From Peromyscus leucopus (lineage: Eukaryota > Chordata > Mammalia > Rodentia > Cricetidae), in assembly GCF_004664715.2 (NCBI RefSeq), contig NC_051071.1:28761661-28825660 (forward strand): 64,000 nt of DNA, given 5' to 3'. Both the position numbers and the translations under genes were made by a program. Positions 34,262 through 46,603 of the stretch are shown here, one piece after another (position 1 is the first letter of the stretch; each line of letters begins with the position of its first letter). A model generated the notes under the pieces. The model did not search any database and was not told the origin of the DNA. It saw only the letters and a program-made list of their open reading frames with translations.

Positions 34262-34723
34262 TGTGGAGACCCCCAAAAAACCACCACAGAGGAATCCCAC
34301 ATGTGAAAGCAAAGAGCTTTTATTCAATCTCCAGAGCTTGGTCCCTCTGTCTGTCCAACACAACGATAAAAGCAGAGAGCCCTGAGCTCAGGTGGGGCAG
34401 AGTTTTTTTTTATCATAGCAGAGGTTGGGGTGAGGGGATTTCCAGGGCCCAGGACCTTGATTGGCTGACAATTGTCTAGGGGTATCTAAAAAAAAATAGG
34501 TGTGCCGTTAACTCAAGGACATCTGGCCACCTTATCTAATGGTTGGAATGTTTGGGATGTCAGGTACTTCCTCACCCCTGGGTGGATCCCTGGGTGATAT
34601 CAGCTTAAGGCTTTTCCTGGATCTGGGTGTTGCCTGCTAGTAAGCCTCTCACAGAAGCTGTGTCTGGGCCCCTAAGCCTGTCATGGCTGCTGTGTGGTCA
34701 AGCTGTTTTGGGGCCCCTTCACA
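34262..34723 (-). mobile_element. ERV LTR, family uncertain
   Basis: On the minus strand it begins TGTGAAGGGG and ends GGTCTCCACA. AATAAA followed by an 'agctctttgctttc' R-like segment lies about 60 bp from the 3' end (plus-strand 34317-34326). Length is about 462 bp. No target duplication matches. Related in style to IAP- or gammaretrovirus-like LTRs, but I cannot decide the class. Confidence 0.7.
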
Positions 34724-35211
34724 GCATCTGTTTATTGTTTGCTCATTTATTTAACCTTATGGTCCCAGAGTTTAACTATGTTCTTGTGTGTACTAAGCAA
34801 GCACTTTTTCACTGAGATCTCTCAGCCCTCTGTTTACTTTTATTTTCAGAAAAGACCTCACCAAATTTCACAAGCTGGCCCTCAAACTTACGAGTCACCC
34901 AGCTTAGGCTCTCTAGTAGTGAGGACTTAAGACATACACCTCTAGTTCTAGATAGGTCAGCCATTTTTTTTCCTTTTCTTTTCTTTTTTTTGCCTTCAGG
35001 AGTAAATAAAAACATCCTAGAGGGAGCCCAAAGTTCTCTATTTTTAATAAAATTACTTGAAGTGATTTTTTTTTGGAAAGCAAGAAAAAAGTTATTCATG
35101 ACTTTGCACAGAATTTGTAAAGAATTTTCAATTACATTTTTTTTTAATAACCCCTAAGGGAAGGAAGGGGTCTGGTATCCACTTATCAGTTCTGGGTATA
35201 TTTAACTTTAT
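34724..35211. other. Unassigned DNA
   Basis: T- and A-rich low-complexity patches (about 34965-34990 and 35067-35095); no gene. Confidence 0.4.
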
Positions 35212-35358
35212 TTTATGTGCTTTAGTGTGAAGATGTCAGATCCCCTGGAATGAGAGTTACAGACAGTCTTGAGCTACTGTGTGGAAGCTGAGAATTGAAC
35301 CCAGGTCCTCTGAAAAAGCAGCCTGTGCTTTTAACTATTGAGCCATCCCTCCAACCTG
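35212..35358 (-). mobile_element. B3 SINE
   Basis: The reverse strand reads 'ggttggagggatggctcaat', 'cagaggacctgggttcaatt' and 'ttccaggggatctgacatc', a good B3 match including both pol III boxes. Confidence 0.85.
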
Positions 35359-35742
35359 GAAAAAATTTTCAAGCTAGGAGAATAAAGTGGAGAGAAAGAT
35401 TCCAGAGATTCCAAAATTAGCATATGAAAGAAACTATGGCAGATGAAGACTGGAGATAGTCCCACCCACTCAGGTTATTGTATCAAAACAGACCAGAAAC
35501 AGGCAAATATGTCAATAACTTATAACAAATGTTACAGCCTCATCTTCTCTCTATGGCCAAATTTCTTTGAAGGCCAAGGTTACTCTCCAATTCTGGCTCA
35601 CTTCCAAGCTTGGGGGTATTTTTTCTTTTTAACAGACTATTGCCTTTTCTGCTCATAGCCTACTTGTCTCTGTCCACACCCTTGCTCCAGAACACAATAA
35701 CTTGGAACACTTAGCTGTCACCCTCTGAACTCAGATCCATAC

Positions 35743-36096
35743 TGTCTTAGTTAGGGTTTTTATTGCTGTAAAGAGACATCATGATCACAGCAACTCTTAT
35801 AAAGGAAACATTTGGGGTGGTTCACTTACAATTTCAGAAGTTCAGTACTTAATCATCATGGTAGGGATCATGGCAGCATGCAGGCAGATGTGGTGCTGGA
35901 TGAATACCTGAGAGTCCTATATATTACAGGCAACAGAAAGTCGACTGATTCACTGAGTGGTATTGCGAGCATAGGAAACCCCAAATCCCACCTCCACAGT
36001 GACACACTTCTTCCAACAAGACCATACCCACTCCAACAAAGCCACACTTCCTAATAGTGCCAATTCCTACGAATTACATTCAAACTACCATACACA
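35743..36096 (+). mobile_element. Rodent interspersed repeat ('tcttagttagggttt' family)
   Basis: 'tgtcttagttagggttttta', 'gtaaagagacatcatgatc', 'gcagcatgcaggcagatgtg' and 'cactccaacaaagccacac' in order. A common rodent middle repeat related in its 5' end to 17507-17918. Name not assigned. Confidence 0.7.
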
Positions 36097-36931
36097 CTTA
36101 TAACAATATGATATGCTCATGAATAGTTGTTACTCAACAGGCTTCATCTATCCCCATAATGATTTATCTCTCAACATGTCTGATAATCCAACATGAAGTG
36201 TATATACTCCAAAGTAATATATTACAACCAATAGGAGGCGACCACTTGTTTTTTCTTACTGATCAAAAAAAATTCTGACTCTTTGAGATGCAGTTATTTG
36301 AGTTAAGTTCAACATGACTTTCTTTTTTCTATTAAACTATGTTTATAAAATACTGCAGCATCAATACCAAGGACTCTAACCATAACATTTTTCAATCAAA
36401 AGAAGTAAAAGGCAACCAAAATGAATCCTGTTATAGATATTTATTGAATTATAAGTAATTAAATCAAACTCACCATTTTTCTTCCTTTTCAAATTTTTTT
36501 TTCTGGCAAATCTGTATTCTATACATTATACCATTTATACATAATTTTATTTAAAATAGATTAGTATGAATAATGTAAGGTGTACTCATGTCTGTCAACA
36601 CATAATACATATGTAGATTAACTTTAATTTACACTTCAGTGGCTATTAAGTTGCATTTGGAATGTTGAATCAGGAACCAACAGGCTACATGGCTGTTTGG
36701 CAAGTGCTTCAGATATTAACATTTATAAAAGAAAGAACAGCATAAGGCATGTGAGAAATGATTTCTCATTGGTGAAATGAATGGTGCTCAAAACAGAAGG
36801 GTGGTGAGTGAGACACTATGAGCTGTGGTATCCTCCATAAATGAGGGAATAACAGCGCCACCCTATGGCCAGTGCTCTGCAGAAGGTCTCCATCTTGAGT
36901 GGCTTCAAGTTGCCCTATATATTAAAGTTTC
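36097..36931. other. Unassigned AT-rich DNA
   Basis: No gene or named repeat recognised. Confidence 0.4.
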
Positions 36932-37453
36932 TGTTATTGTTGTTGTTTTTTTACTCCTTTATTCTTTTGCTCTTTTGGGGGGCCAACCACCATCTCCCAA
37001 AGAAATCACATATGGAAGCTTATTATTATGTATAAATGGCCTGCTTAGCTTGGCTTGTTGCTAGCCAGCTTTTCTTAACTTAAATTATCGCATTTACCTC
37101 TTGCCTTTGGGCTTTTTACTTTTTTTACTTCTGTACATCTTATGTTCACTCTTACTCTGTTGCTGGCTGGGTTGCTGGGTGCCTGGCCCCTTCTTTTCTG
37201 GCTCCTTAATCTCCCTTTTTCTCATTCTATTTATACTCTCTCCCTGCCAGTCCCACCTATCCTTTCTCCTGCCTAGCTATTGACCATTCAGCTCTTTATT
37301 AGACCAATCAGGTGTTTTACACAGGTATAATAACACAGCTTCACAGAGTTAAACAAATGCAGCATAAAAGAACACAACACATTTTTGCATCATTAAACAA
37401 ATGTTCCACAGCATTAGCAAACGTAACATATCTTAAAGTAATACTCTGCAACA
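36932..37453 (-). mobile_element. ERVK-like solo LTR
   Basis: Same family as 2797-3150 and the outer LTR at 12851: 'gaagcttattattatg', 'gcttagcttggcttg', 'gaccattcagctctttatt', terminal 'ctctgcaaca'. The right end (37453) is firm. The left end is blurred by T-rich sequence, so no target duplication can be assigned. Confidence 0.75.
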
Positions 37454-37699
37454 GGCTTCTTGTTGATTGATATGATGAGAAAAGTTTGTATTCTATTTGT
37501 TGATGTATTATCTTTAAATTTTCATCGTAACTGCTTTTTATAAAGTGTTTTTTAGAGTTCCTTTGCCTAGCAAATACAGACTTTCCTGAAAATAGTCTTG
37601 AGCCACTGTTTTGCCTTGCTAGCAAATTTTGGATTATTTAGAAGGATTTGATTTAAAGTATGTTTCTCCTGTCTGCACTACCTTTGTGCCAGATTATTG

Positions 37700-38110
37700 A
37701 GAAAGAGATATGAAACTCCCATTGCAAGGGCTAAAGTTAACCTGTAAGCTCCACTTGCTAAAGGACAGAAACCTTCCTGGAATGCTGAGGGCTATTGTTC
37801 ATGTAAGATAACAACACACGTTTTCACTTCAACAAATAAGGTTGGTTGTAACTGCACAGAATATGCTTGTTCATACATGAGTGGGAGAAACATAAGCAGG
37901 AAGTACATTAGGATGTGTGCTTGGCCCCCATTAGAAGTCAGAAAACCTTGTGGGTTTGGCCTTTATAGGCACCTGACTGACCTAATTAAATGCCAATTCT
38001 CAGGTATGGACCTGGCCAGTGTCCATGTTCTTGGCCAGTATTTAATAAAGCTTGCTTTAACTGAACAATCATGAATTTGGTTTTTCTCTTCGAAATTTTC
38101 AGATTTAACA
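37700..38110 (+). mobile_element. LTR-like element with TATA box and polyadenylation signal
   Basis: A TTTATAGG at 37972-37979 is followed about 70 bp later by AATAAA at 38044-38049 and an R/U5-like 'gcttgctttaactgaac', ending near 'tttcagatttaaca'. The order U3-TATA-R-polyA-U5 is that of a plus-strand rodent LTR. Exact ends and family are uncertain. Confidence 0.6.
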
Positions 38111-38531
38111 CCACCTAGTTATAACTGCAAGAAGATACCACTCTTTTTTCAGAGGACCATGAAAACGGCTACATAGAAAGCTTATGGCAATACATTTGCT
38201 CAGAATGTTCAGACATTCACTGACACTGCATTTTTTTCATAGCTCATTGTTTGGGGTCCACAGGCACCAGGGACAATGAATGTAAATATGACCCATGGAT
38301 GTGTTTCTATACTATGAGAACATCAACCTTCTTTCCATTAGGTGCCTGAAAGAAGCTCTACATGTGGCCTTTCCAGTTATCTCTTTAGTATCTTACCTTT
38401 TGTGCCTTCTTTTTTTTTTGGGGGGGGTGGGGGTTGTGCATTCATTCATCTAATTTCCTGAGTATACTTAATGATCTTGGTAATGATTTATGTACTGAAC
38501 CAATGGTGGTAAACACTCCATATTTGAAACA

Positions 38532-39016
38532 TCTATGTGTAGACGAAATTTTAAATGGTCTTATTAAATAAGAAACACAGAGCCAAATACAGAGTTAAAA
38601 GCCCAAGAGATCAGAGTACTAGTGAAGAGCCAAGACTACCCTTAGCTTACCACTCACTGCCATCCTTCCCCTGAGAGAGAGCTTCTCCCTGCGTGACTTG
38701 TCTTTTATTGCTTTCCTGTTCTGCCTTCTCATTGGCTCTAAGCGCAGCCACATGACTTCCTTGTCACTGCCTGTCTATACAGACCTCCTGGTCTCTATGG
38801 TTGGTACTAGGATTAAAGACTCGGGTCACCATGCTTGGCTGTGTCCTTGACCGAATAGAGACTCTGCCTGCCATGTGATCGGATTAAGGGCATGTGCTAC
38901 CACCGCCAGACTTCTGCTTAATGGTTCACTTTTACCTCTGATCACCAGGCAACTTTATTTATTAACATACAAATAAAATCACATTTCAGCACAAATAAAA
39001 TCTCACCATATCTATG
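38532..39016 (-). mobile_element. Solo ERV LTR with perfect 6-bp TSD, B1-containing family
   Basis: The LTR spans 38538-39010 and is flanked by TCTATG on both sides (38532-38537 and 39011-39016). It shares its layout with the LTR at 1902-2414: 'aaacacagagccaaata', 'gacctcc' + 'ggtctctatggttggtac', 'aggcaactttatttatt'. Two 'ttaatcc'-type B1-like modules lie in the U3. Solo, without internal sequence. Confidence 0.9.
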
Positions 39017-40239
39017 TACACATGCACATGGTAAGAGAACTAGAAAACATAAAGAAAGAAGCAGAAAAAAGAAACAGGACAGGGGTGGAGGGACACACAC
39101 AGAGGGGGGTGGGTGGGGGTTGAGATGACTCTCTCTGTCCTGTAAGAACCTTGCTTTGTCACTTGTTTTCAGTCAGTACTGTCCTGGTCTTGAGAGAGTG
39201 TTTCTCTCCCCACAGCTGATTCTCACTTGAAATTTTTATAGTCTGCCAAAGGTGACCCATTATGCACCCATGCCTATAACTTTAACCTGCTTCCTTGTTT
39301 TAAAAGTTTCAAATAATTTTCCAGTTGGAAACTTACCTGCTTATTAGATTTCCACTTCGAGAGACAGTTGAGGATAACAAGGGTTTAAAACTTACAGCAA
39401 AACCATTTGCTTACACCCCCACAGGGCTGGATGTCAAGTCGTCAGCAAAGCCATACCACCTCCACATCCCTGAGGCCCCATGACCCAGTTTGCAGCTACA
39501 GCCCTACTCATGGAGTCTCGGGAGTCTTCCTCTTGCCCTTGGAGCCCTAATTTCCCTTGAAGCTTCTATTGGCTGCCAGGCATCCGAAGTAGAGCAGTAG
39601 AGGTTAGAAGCTAATACCCAGTGAGGAGGCTGGCTCTGGGGGAGGCATGCCGTTGGAAGATACAGGAACTAGCCTTGTTTCCAAAGATTCCTAAAAAATG
39701 AGGTCAAATGAGTGGTTGGAGCCTTCTGAAATGTGTTCCGTATCTACATATGTCATTCAGCTCCTGCTTTATGCATTAATTCATTACAACAAAGCTCATC
39801 AGGTTTTCAGGTGCTGCACCTATTTTTTTAAACTCCAGTTATTTCTTTGGGTTACAGACTTGCAAAACCTGTTTCTACCAGCTCTGTTTTCAGATGCCAT
39901 CTGAGATTGTTTCCATGTTGTCTTTTGAAAGTTATTATCAGCAACAACAACAAAAAATTGGAAGTAAAATGATATCTTCCTCAGTAGAAAAAAGTAAAAA
40001 CCACAGTAAAATAAAAGGTATGGTGAATGTGTGTAAAACATCTTGGGTAGATGGCAACCAATTATCAACCTCTTAGGTCGATTCTTAAGCAGAGAATAGC
40101 TTTCTCTCAAAATAAATGTCAGAGTCCCAAAAGGCCCATCTGACCCTTTAAGTAGATCAGTGGAACATAGAAGTTAAAGGAGATTATGATGGAAATATTA
40201 TAGTATTACATCATTTTAAGTTGTAATTGTTTTTAGTGT
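39017..40239. other. Unassigned DNA with a G-rich patch
   Basis: 39082-39119 is G-rich (several runs of three or more G), a possible quadruplex with one long loop. The rest is unremarkable. Several short open frames have no domains. Confidence 0.4.
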
Positions 40240-40252
40240 GTATATGTAGTGG

Positions 40253-40302
<50 letters not shown>

Positions 40303-40453
40303 GGGGCACTCTCCTGTCATGTAGACTTGTGGAGACCAGAGAGCAGTTTTCAGAAATTGATTCCCTCCTTCAAGTGTGGGTTCTGGAGATCAAACTCAGG
40401 ATGTCAGATGTGTGCACAAACACTCTTACTCAGTGAGTCATCACGCCAGCTTT
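40240..40453 (-). mobile_element. B3-like SINE with (CA)n tail
   Basis: The reverse strand begins 'aagctggcgtgatgactcac', then 'gagtttgatctccagaaccc', and ends in a 46-bp CA tract (plus-strand GT at 40255-40300). Microsatellite growth at the SINE tail is common. Confidence 0.7.
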
Positions 40454-40583
40454 AAAATGGAAAACATTCTAACTGAATCCTAGTCACATTTCACAGATCT
40501 GCAAGAAAGGTGTTCTAGAGTTAAAATAACACATACACACATGCATATACTCTTGCACACATTTATATACACACTTGCATATG

Positions 40584-40584
<1 letters not shown>

Positions 40585-40627
<43 letters not shown>
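40585..40627. repeat. (AC)n microsatellite
   Basis: About 43 bp of pure AC, preceded by degenerate AC/AT repeats from 40530. Confidence 0.96.
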
Positions 40628-40629
<2 letters not shown>

Positions 40630-41079
40630 GGAATGTTTAAGACCTCCTCCATGAGCAAACTGTTCCCTTTGTGGCCCACCTCACAGTTTACATAGAACTC
40701 TTAAGCTAAAAGTAGTCTAAATAGTTTAAAACATTTGAAAAGAATAAGCAACAGTCTGCATGCTTCCCACAAACCTGAACTATTTCTTATCTTCCTCTTA
40801 ACATTTGAAATTTACCAGCTCCTAAGCAAGTGTATTCAGGCACACTGGTAGAGCTAAGTTGTGGCTAAATAAAAGGAGAAAGAGTCATAACAGACCCCCA
40901 CACAGGAATTCTAATTAACGGATTTTTACTGGGTGAACGAACATGGCTAGAAACAAAATCCAACAGGCTTAGGAAAATTGCAGAAAATGAAGTGGAAAAT
41001 AACAATTTTGTATATCAGTTCAAATATTAGAGACTTGGGGGTTAAGCAAAGATTATCACATAATTATAATTACAACTAA
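40628..41079. other. Unassigned DNA
   Basis: Nothing recognised. Confidence 0.4.
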
Positions 41080-41305
41080 TACTCTGTGGCACTTTTTAGG
41101 TTTACTAATTCATTTAAGATTCGCTACAATCCCAGGAGTGGATTCTATTGTCCTGGGGATATAGAAGAAGGAAACTCAGGTACAAACAGGTCAAATCTTT
41201 TTTTCAAGGTCATTCTTGAAGAAGTACAGAAGAATAGATGTGACCTCTGGAAGTCTTACCTTAGAAAGCCCAGTCCAATTCACTCCACGTAACTACCTCC
41301 AACAG
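41080..41305 (+). mobile_element. MIR SINE, nearly full span
   Basis: 'cgctacaatcccaggag', 'gaaggaaactcaggtacaaa', 'caggtcaaatc' and 'tgacctctggaagtcttacc' follow MIR from core to 3' end. Confidence 0.65.
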
Positions 41306-42282
41306 CAATGACAATTAAAACACATGTGTAAAATCTTCCATCAAATAAAATATTTCAATTAACAGACTGAAAGGAATCATATATTTTAAAGTTAGGCTAA
41401 GGATATATAGCATGAAGCAGACAAGTCCATGAGAGCCCACGATCAGACCATATAGTGACCTCAGACTTCCGAGTACCTAAATGGAGAGGTAGTGGGGTAT
41501 GCTCACAAAAGAATGGAAAGAAACTGTGACTGCTACTGTTTTTAGAATAATCTCAGTCGTGAAGAATCTTGGGGGGCACAGAGCCTGTTATTCTGAGATA
41601 ATATTTTCCAATAAAATCAGGTCTGGGCAAAGATATAACCAAGTAAAATCTAGGAAGCCTTCAGAAGACACCACTGTTAAGTGATTGGTAGCAACCATGA
41701 GTTAATGCAAATAGTTAGATTATGCAAACAAAACACAATGTGGGGTACAGGCCAGCATGTAAGCACTTGTCACCTCTAGCATGCAGACATAAAAGCTAAG
41801 GGAGTTCAGATTGTGTTATAAAGCATAGGAACAACTCAATGTTAAAATGTTAAATACTTTGGTTTCCTTAGACTATGATCACATGATACCATAGAATGAT
41901 AGGAAGCACTAAATCTCTCTTGGAAAATGAAATTGGATGGTTTCAGAGAGGTCATGAATTTAGGAATATTATAAATGATAAGATTAAAAAGGCTGCACAT
42001 GCTATAATAGGGCATTTGAATTTTGACTGGTCGTGATAAGAAAGACAAAAGCTAGAGATGATAAATTTTTTTCTTATAAAACATCAAATGTCACCATATT
42101 CCAGTATTACTTGCAGCCACTGTCTCAGCTATTTGGCCTCAGCAGAATGTAGGCATCCACAAACAATATTTAGGTGAATGTGCAAGGCTGTGTTCCAAAT
42201 AATCATACAATAAAGCTTATATATGCAAAGAAAGTCAGTGATGTAGATTTGCTTTGGAATCATAATTTAAAGAAAAGGATTG
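41306..42282. other. Unassigned AT-rich DNA
   Basis: No gene recognised. An octamer-like 'atgcaaat' lies near 41705, of unknown meaning. Confidence 0.4.
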
Positions 42283-42610
42283 GTCTCCGTATTAGTCATT
42301 TTTCTTATGAATGTGTATTTCCTAATAGAAGCAATTTAAGGAAGGATTTACTGTGGCTCACAGTTTCAGAGGGTCACAGCCAGAAGTGTTCCATCAGTGT
42401 GAGAATGAGCTTGGAGATCATATGATAGTCAGCCAGGATGCATGGGAAGCATCCATAACTAGTTGTGGGTGTCATCTTCAATGGCCTACCCACAATGATC
42501 TACTTCAGTCTGATCCCCACTTCCAGAAAACTGAACTTCTTTCAAAATAATGTTCTAGGCTGCAGCCCTTGCTTCTAAAGCACAAGCCCATCTTGCACCT
42601 TCATGACAGC
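42283..42610 (+). mobile_element. Old rodent interspersed repeat
   Basis: 'gtattagtcatttttcttat', 'aaggatttactgtggctcac' and 'cccacttccagaaaactg' resemble a diverged relative of the elements at 17507 and 35743. Confidence 0.5.
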
Positions 42611-42689
42611 CTTGTACTTTAAATTGATCATTTAGAATGACATAAGGAAGTGGGGATTTGAGGACAAAATGGAAATCCCAAAAGTTTGT

Positions 42690-42905
42690 GTTGGCCTGGG
42701 CCACACTTAGGTCCTTGTTCAGATCTAGGTCAACTCCATTGCAATTGTAATCACGTGTTTGTCTCTCCTGTCAGACTCTGGGGTATTTCAGGTCAGGGGC
42801 TGTATCACATTCATTATTTTGCTTCTCGTGTGCTGTTATTTGGAGCGCTGTACTTGAAAGATGCTCATAAATATTTATGTACTTAATGAATGAATAAATG
42901 AATGA
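42690..42905 (+). mobile_element. L2 3'-end relic
   Basis: 'gtcaggggctgtatcac', 'gatgctcataaatatttatg' and 'aatgaatgaataaatgaatg' match the L2 3' UTR and terminus. Confidence 0.65.
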
Positions 42906-45249
42906 GTAAATTGGTTACTGATTGGATAAGTGATGAGAAGCAAGTCATAATTTTTCTTTCTTTCTTTTTTTTTTTTAAATAAATCTTGCTTTTTTCCAAA
43001 CTTGAGGTTTTTCCACACTACCTTTGAAATGTTCATATCAGACTGTTCCCTGAATCTGTCTGTCCTAGTTGTGGATTTTAACTATCCACTTTTAAACAAT
43101 TCTAGAGTGTGTCTTCCAAACTAAGTTTTATGATGCAATGAATAGAAATCCAGTATCACTTGTTATATTTGGAAAACAAAAATATATGCATTGTTATCTG
43201 TATAAAATATCTACTTCACATGGCAGCAGCAGATGCAATTTTCAGGTCTTTACTACCTCCATTTTCTCTGGTGGCTGGTCCCTTTGTGTCTGCTGTATAC
43301 AATGTCCTCCTCTTGACCGCCTTCCTATGGAAAAGTTGCATGCTGGCTCCATGGATCCTTACAAACCACATGGACTTGGCAGGTACAACACAGTGGCCAC
43401 CTCTCATTCTGTATGTGACCACTTGGAATCCCTCCCACTTGCTTTAAATCAAACCAACCCAAGACTCCTCTTCGGAAACTGTTTAAACTTCCCTATGGTC
43501 CAACAAAGGGATTGTTTCACAGGCTCATTCATGTCTTCCTATGTTCTTTAACTATCTGATGTCTCTGTGTGTCACCTGCAGGTGACATGTGTGCCCCACC
43601 AGGCCTGTAAGGTAAAAAGCAATCTTTATAGTCTCATTTTATATTTCTTAGTTTTTGAAGGCATGCTTACATTTTAAAGTCTTCAGTCAAAATAGTTACA
43701 AATTAGCGTGACCCAATACTATAAATTAATTTGGCAATAAGTTAATTAACACAATTTTTGTTATCTTTTGATTACTTTGAGTATACCAGTGAGCAAAGCA
43801 GAGGAAAGATTTTTCCTTTAAGGAAATCATAATCAGTTAATGTAGTGAAACTTGGCAACCTTTAGCATGTCAAGGATTAGGAGTCCTGTATAACCTTTTT
43901 ACAAAAAGGCATCTTGATTTAATTTATGAAGGAATTAAACTTTAAGTAGACTTGAAAGAGGAGAGAAGCTATTTTTCCTATTGTTGCAAAACAGCAAGCA
44001 AGTCACAAAGAAACTGATAGGTGATGGGTTCCGGAGGCAGGAGCACACGTAACAAATAGCAAGAAGACGTGGACGATGGCAGAAGGTTCTTCCACACTTT
44101 CTAGTTCTTCCCTGAGAAACACCACTTCATTGAACTCTCTGAATGAGACGACCTTTTATTTTGTAAGTTCTTTGAATTTCTTGAACTCTCCTGACATAGT
44201 CTGTATCCTAGTGCGTAACTATAAATTCATGTACTCCTGAGACCAAGTTGCTTATTTCCGCTAGAATGTGTATACACTGAGATCAAAGGCTGTTATTAAA
44301 CCATGTAACTCTATGTATAGAGAAGGGCTTGGAATTTGTACAAATTCAATAAACACTTGATTTCTAGATGGTTTAAATGATGGGTTCCTGCAGGAATAAG
44401 GTGCCCATGGTAACATAGATGAATCTCTCCAGTCAATGGAGTTTGTCATTGTGAGCTGTGAGTCTTTTAAAGAATTCCTGATCTCTTCCTACTTCTGTCT
44501 CAGGATAAAGGGAAATGGATCATTTTGAAATAGAAACCTTTCCTGGAACAACTACTTCCCCAGAGTATTTGTAGATTCCAGGTGGGGAGAAAATAGTAAG
44601 ATTTTTTTCTAATATGTATTTCAGAATTAATACCGAATATAAAGTATGCTTTTAACAGAAGCCAAGACATTTTAAAACACATATATAAAGCATCCTTATA
44701 GTCGAGTATCAACTGTGAATTAGCTGCCAGCTTCAGCATGCACAGTCTGCCGGGATGTTGCCTTACACATCCTGCTTGATCATTTCACTTTATAGTGGTA
44801 ACATCACCCGATGATCAATGATATTTGAACTTTCTCACTAAGCAAATTTATTTATTTGCAACTGTTACTAAAAGACAACTTAATTGAAAACTATGCCTTG
44901 GTTTTAGATGCCATGCTTTATGCAGTCTATGTTTAAACTACATAATTTCAAAAGTCTCTTTCGATCAAATATTCAACCAGCCCTGGTGTAGTCATGTCCA
45001 TAGTGAAATAAACGCCCTGAGAACTAACTGAGCTATTCCTTGAGTAAATGTATTCCCTTCTCTGTAACTTTACAATATTTTCTTCCATGCATGCTGTACT
45101 GAAAATGTTTGTTCAAAAACCCTTTCTCATTTTACAACTAGACAAAAGGGTTGTGTTTGTCTCTATAAATCTTAACAGTTAAATACGTTGCAATATAGTT
45201 ATACCTAAATCTGATTAAAATAAAGCTATTATTTTTAATTTTTGAGATG
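42906..45249. other. Unassigned DNA, with one long perfect palindrome
   Basis: TGTCACCTGCAGGTGACA (43570-43587) is an 18-bp perfect palindrome with two abutting E-boxes. 43220-43560 is pyrimidine-rich and may be an L2 relic; the open frames there (up to 137 codons) have no recognised domain. Nothing else named. Confidence 0.4.
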
Positions 45250-45455
45250 TATTTGTATTTTAAGTGAATGGATATTTGGCTGACTATGTATCACTATCTG
45301 TGTGCAGTTCTTGGGAGACCGTAACAGGCTGTTAGATTCTCTGACAGCAGGAGTTACAGAAAGTTATGAGCCACATGACTGCTGAGAATTCAAGTCAGAT
45401 CCTCTGGACGAGCAGACAGAGCTCTTGATCACTGAGCCTTCTCTTCAGCTTTTAA
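45250..45455 (-). mobile_element. B3 SINE
   Basis: The reverse strand starts 'aagctgaagagaaggctcag' and contains 'ggatctgacttgaattctc'; the left end is AT-rich tail sequence. Moderately diverged. Confidence 0.75.
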
Positions 45456-46533
45456 GCTATTTTTTTGGAGAAAAGTATCCAGCACTCCATCCTCTGGTCT
45501 TTTCCAGGCTGGCTATAGCTTTTTAGAAGTATCTTCTTTAGTTTTTTTTTTTTTTTTTCTTACAGCATTCACAGAAAATCATGCCCATGCTTATGTATGA
45601 CATTGTTAGTTATCCCATGCATTTATACAAATAAGTGGACATGTTAATGGATACAGATGCAACAGTTTCATGACTGTATGCTATTTAGCCATGATTGATT
45701 CCTCAGATAAACTCATGGAAATGGAACTGCTAAGGGAAAATTTTAAACGCATGCACACAAATATAAATATAAATATATATACATACATATATATACATAT
45801 ATATGTCTCTGATATCTATTTCCAGGATATATTTAGAAGCTTATTTCTTCCATATTATTAAACTTTGAGTTATGTCATTATTTTTAAAATAATTGCTTTA
45901 TTTTAAAAGGTAACATTTTATGTGTTCTTTTGGCTTATGAGGAAACTGAGCCCCACTAATACTATTATCTTTCCTTCTTTTGGTTACCCTGATGCTGAGG
46001 AAAAGCACTTTTATATTTGATAACATCTATTCTTACTGGGGTGAGCAGCACCATGGATGCAGCAGTAGGTTTGCTAACTCGAGTCCTCCTGACAGCCTCT
46101 CTGTCTTCATTGCGCAGAAGCTGCATGAACTTGAGTGTATAATTTAGAAACTTTTGGCTTTGGTTGCTCAAGTAATTTAATCATGTTGGGCATCTGCTTT
46201 CCTCTGAGAACTCACACGTTATTTGCAGGACTAGGGCTAGGGCTTCAACATGAAATGGTTGGTCCAGTTGAAACCTGAGTAAGCAACTAAAAGAAAAATC
46301 TATGTTGTAATAAGAGCATTGTGTGTTCAAAATAAAAGCATATGGATGTCTTGGGAAAGTTACCAGCCACCACTCATGGGTTGTGAAAAGTCATAATGAC
46401 AAAATCATGCTTTTTTTTTTTTTCAAAGATGTAGGTTGGAAGATGCTGACTTTTGTGTCAAATGATGGAAATAGAAGCCAGAGGAATTATGCACAATGCA
46501 GTTACAATGTGCGCATATTTCTTTCTGTTGCAT
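45456..46533. other. Mostly unassigned, with AT/AC simple repeat and weak MIR
   Basis: A T19 tract lies near 45541-45559 and (AT)n/(AC)n low-complexity at 45756-45806. 'tatgaggaaactgagcccc' at about 45935 hints at a MIR. No gene. Confidence 0.45.
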
Positions 46534-46603
46534 TCAAGATCAAGCCCAAAGCCTTGTGCATGCCAGGCTGATGCACATTTACTGAGATGCATCCTCAGCC
46601 CCC
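46534..46603 (-). mobile_element. ID element
   Basis: The reverse strand reads 'ggggctgaggatgcatctc', then 'ggcatgcacaaggctttggg', matching the BC1-type ID SINE over its length of about 70 bp. Confidence 0.7.

Noticed and set aside
36901..37459. GGCTTC at 36901 and 37454 as a 6-bp duplication for the LTR
   Set aside because: The left copy is followed by sequence without an LTR start, and the family's U5 is too short to reach it; likely coincidence.
39082..39119. G-quadruplex
   Set aside because: A four-run fold needs a loop of about 11 bases; weak and without context.
43138..43551. 137-codon frame as a possible exon or pseudogene
   Set aside because: No recognisable domain, no convincing splice sites, and the DNA is pyrimidine-rich like an L2 relic.
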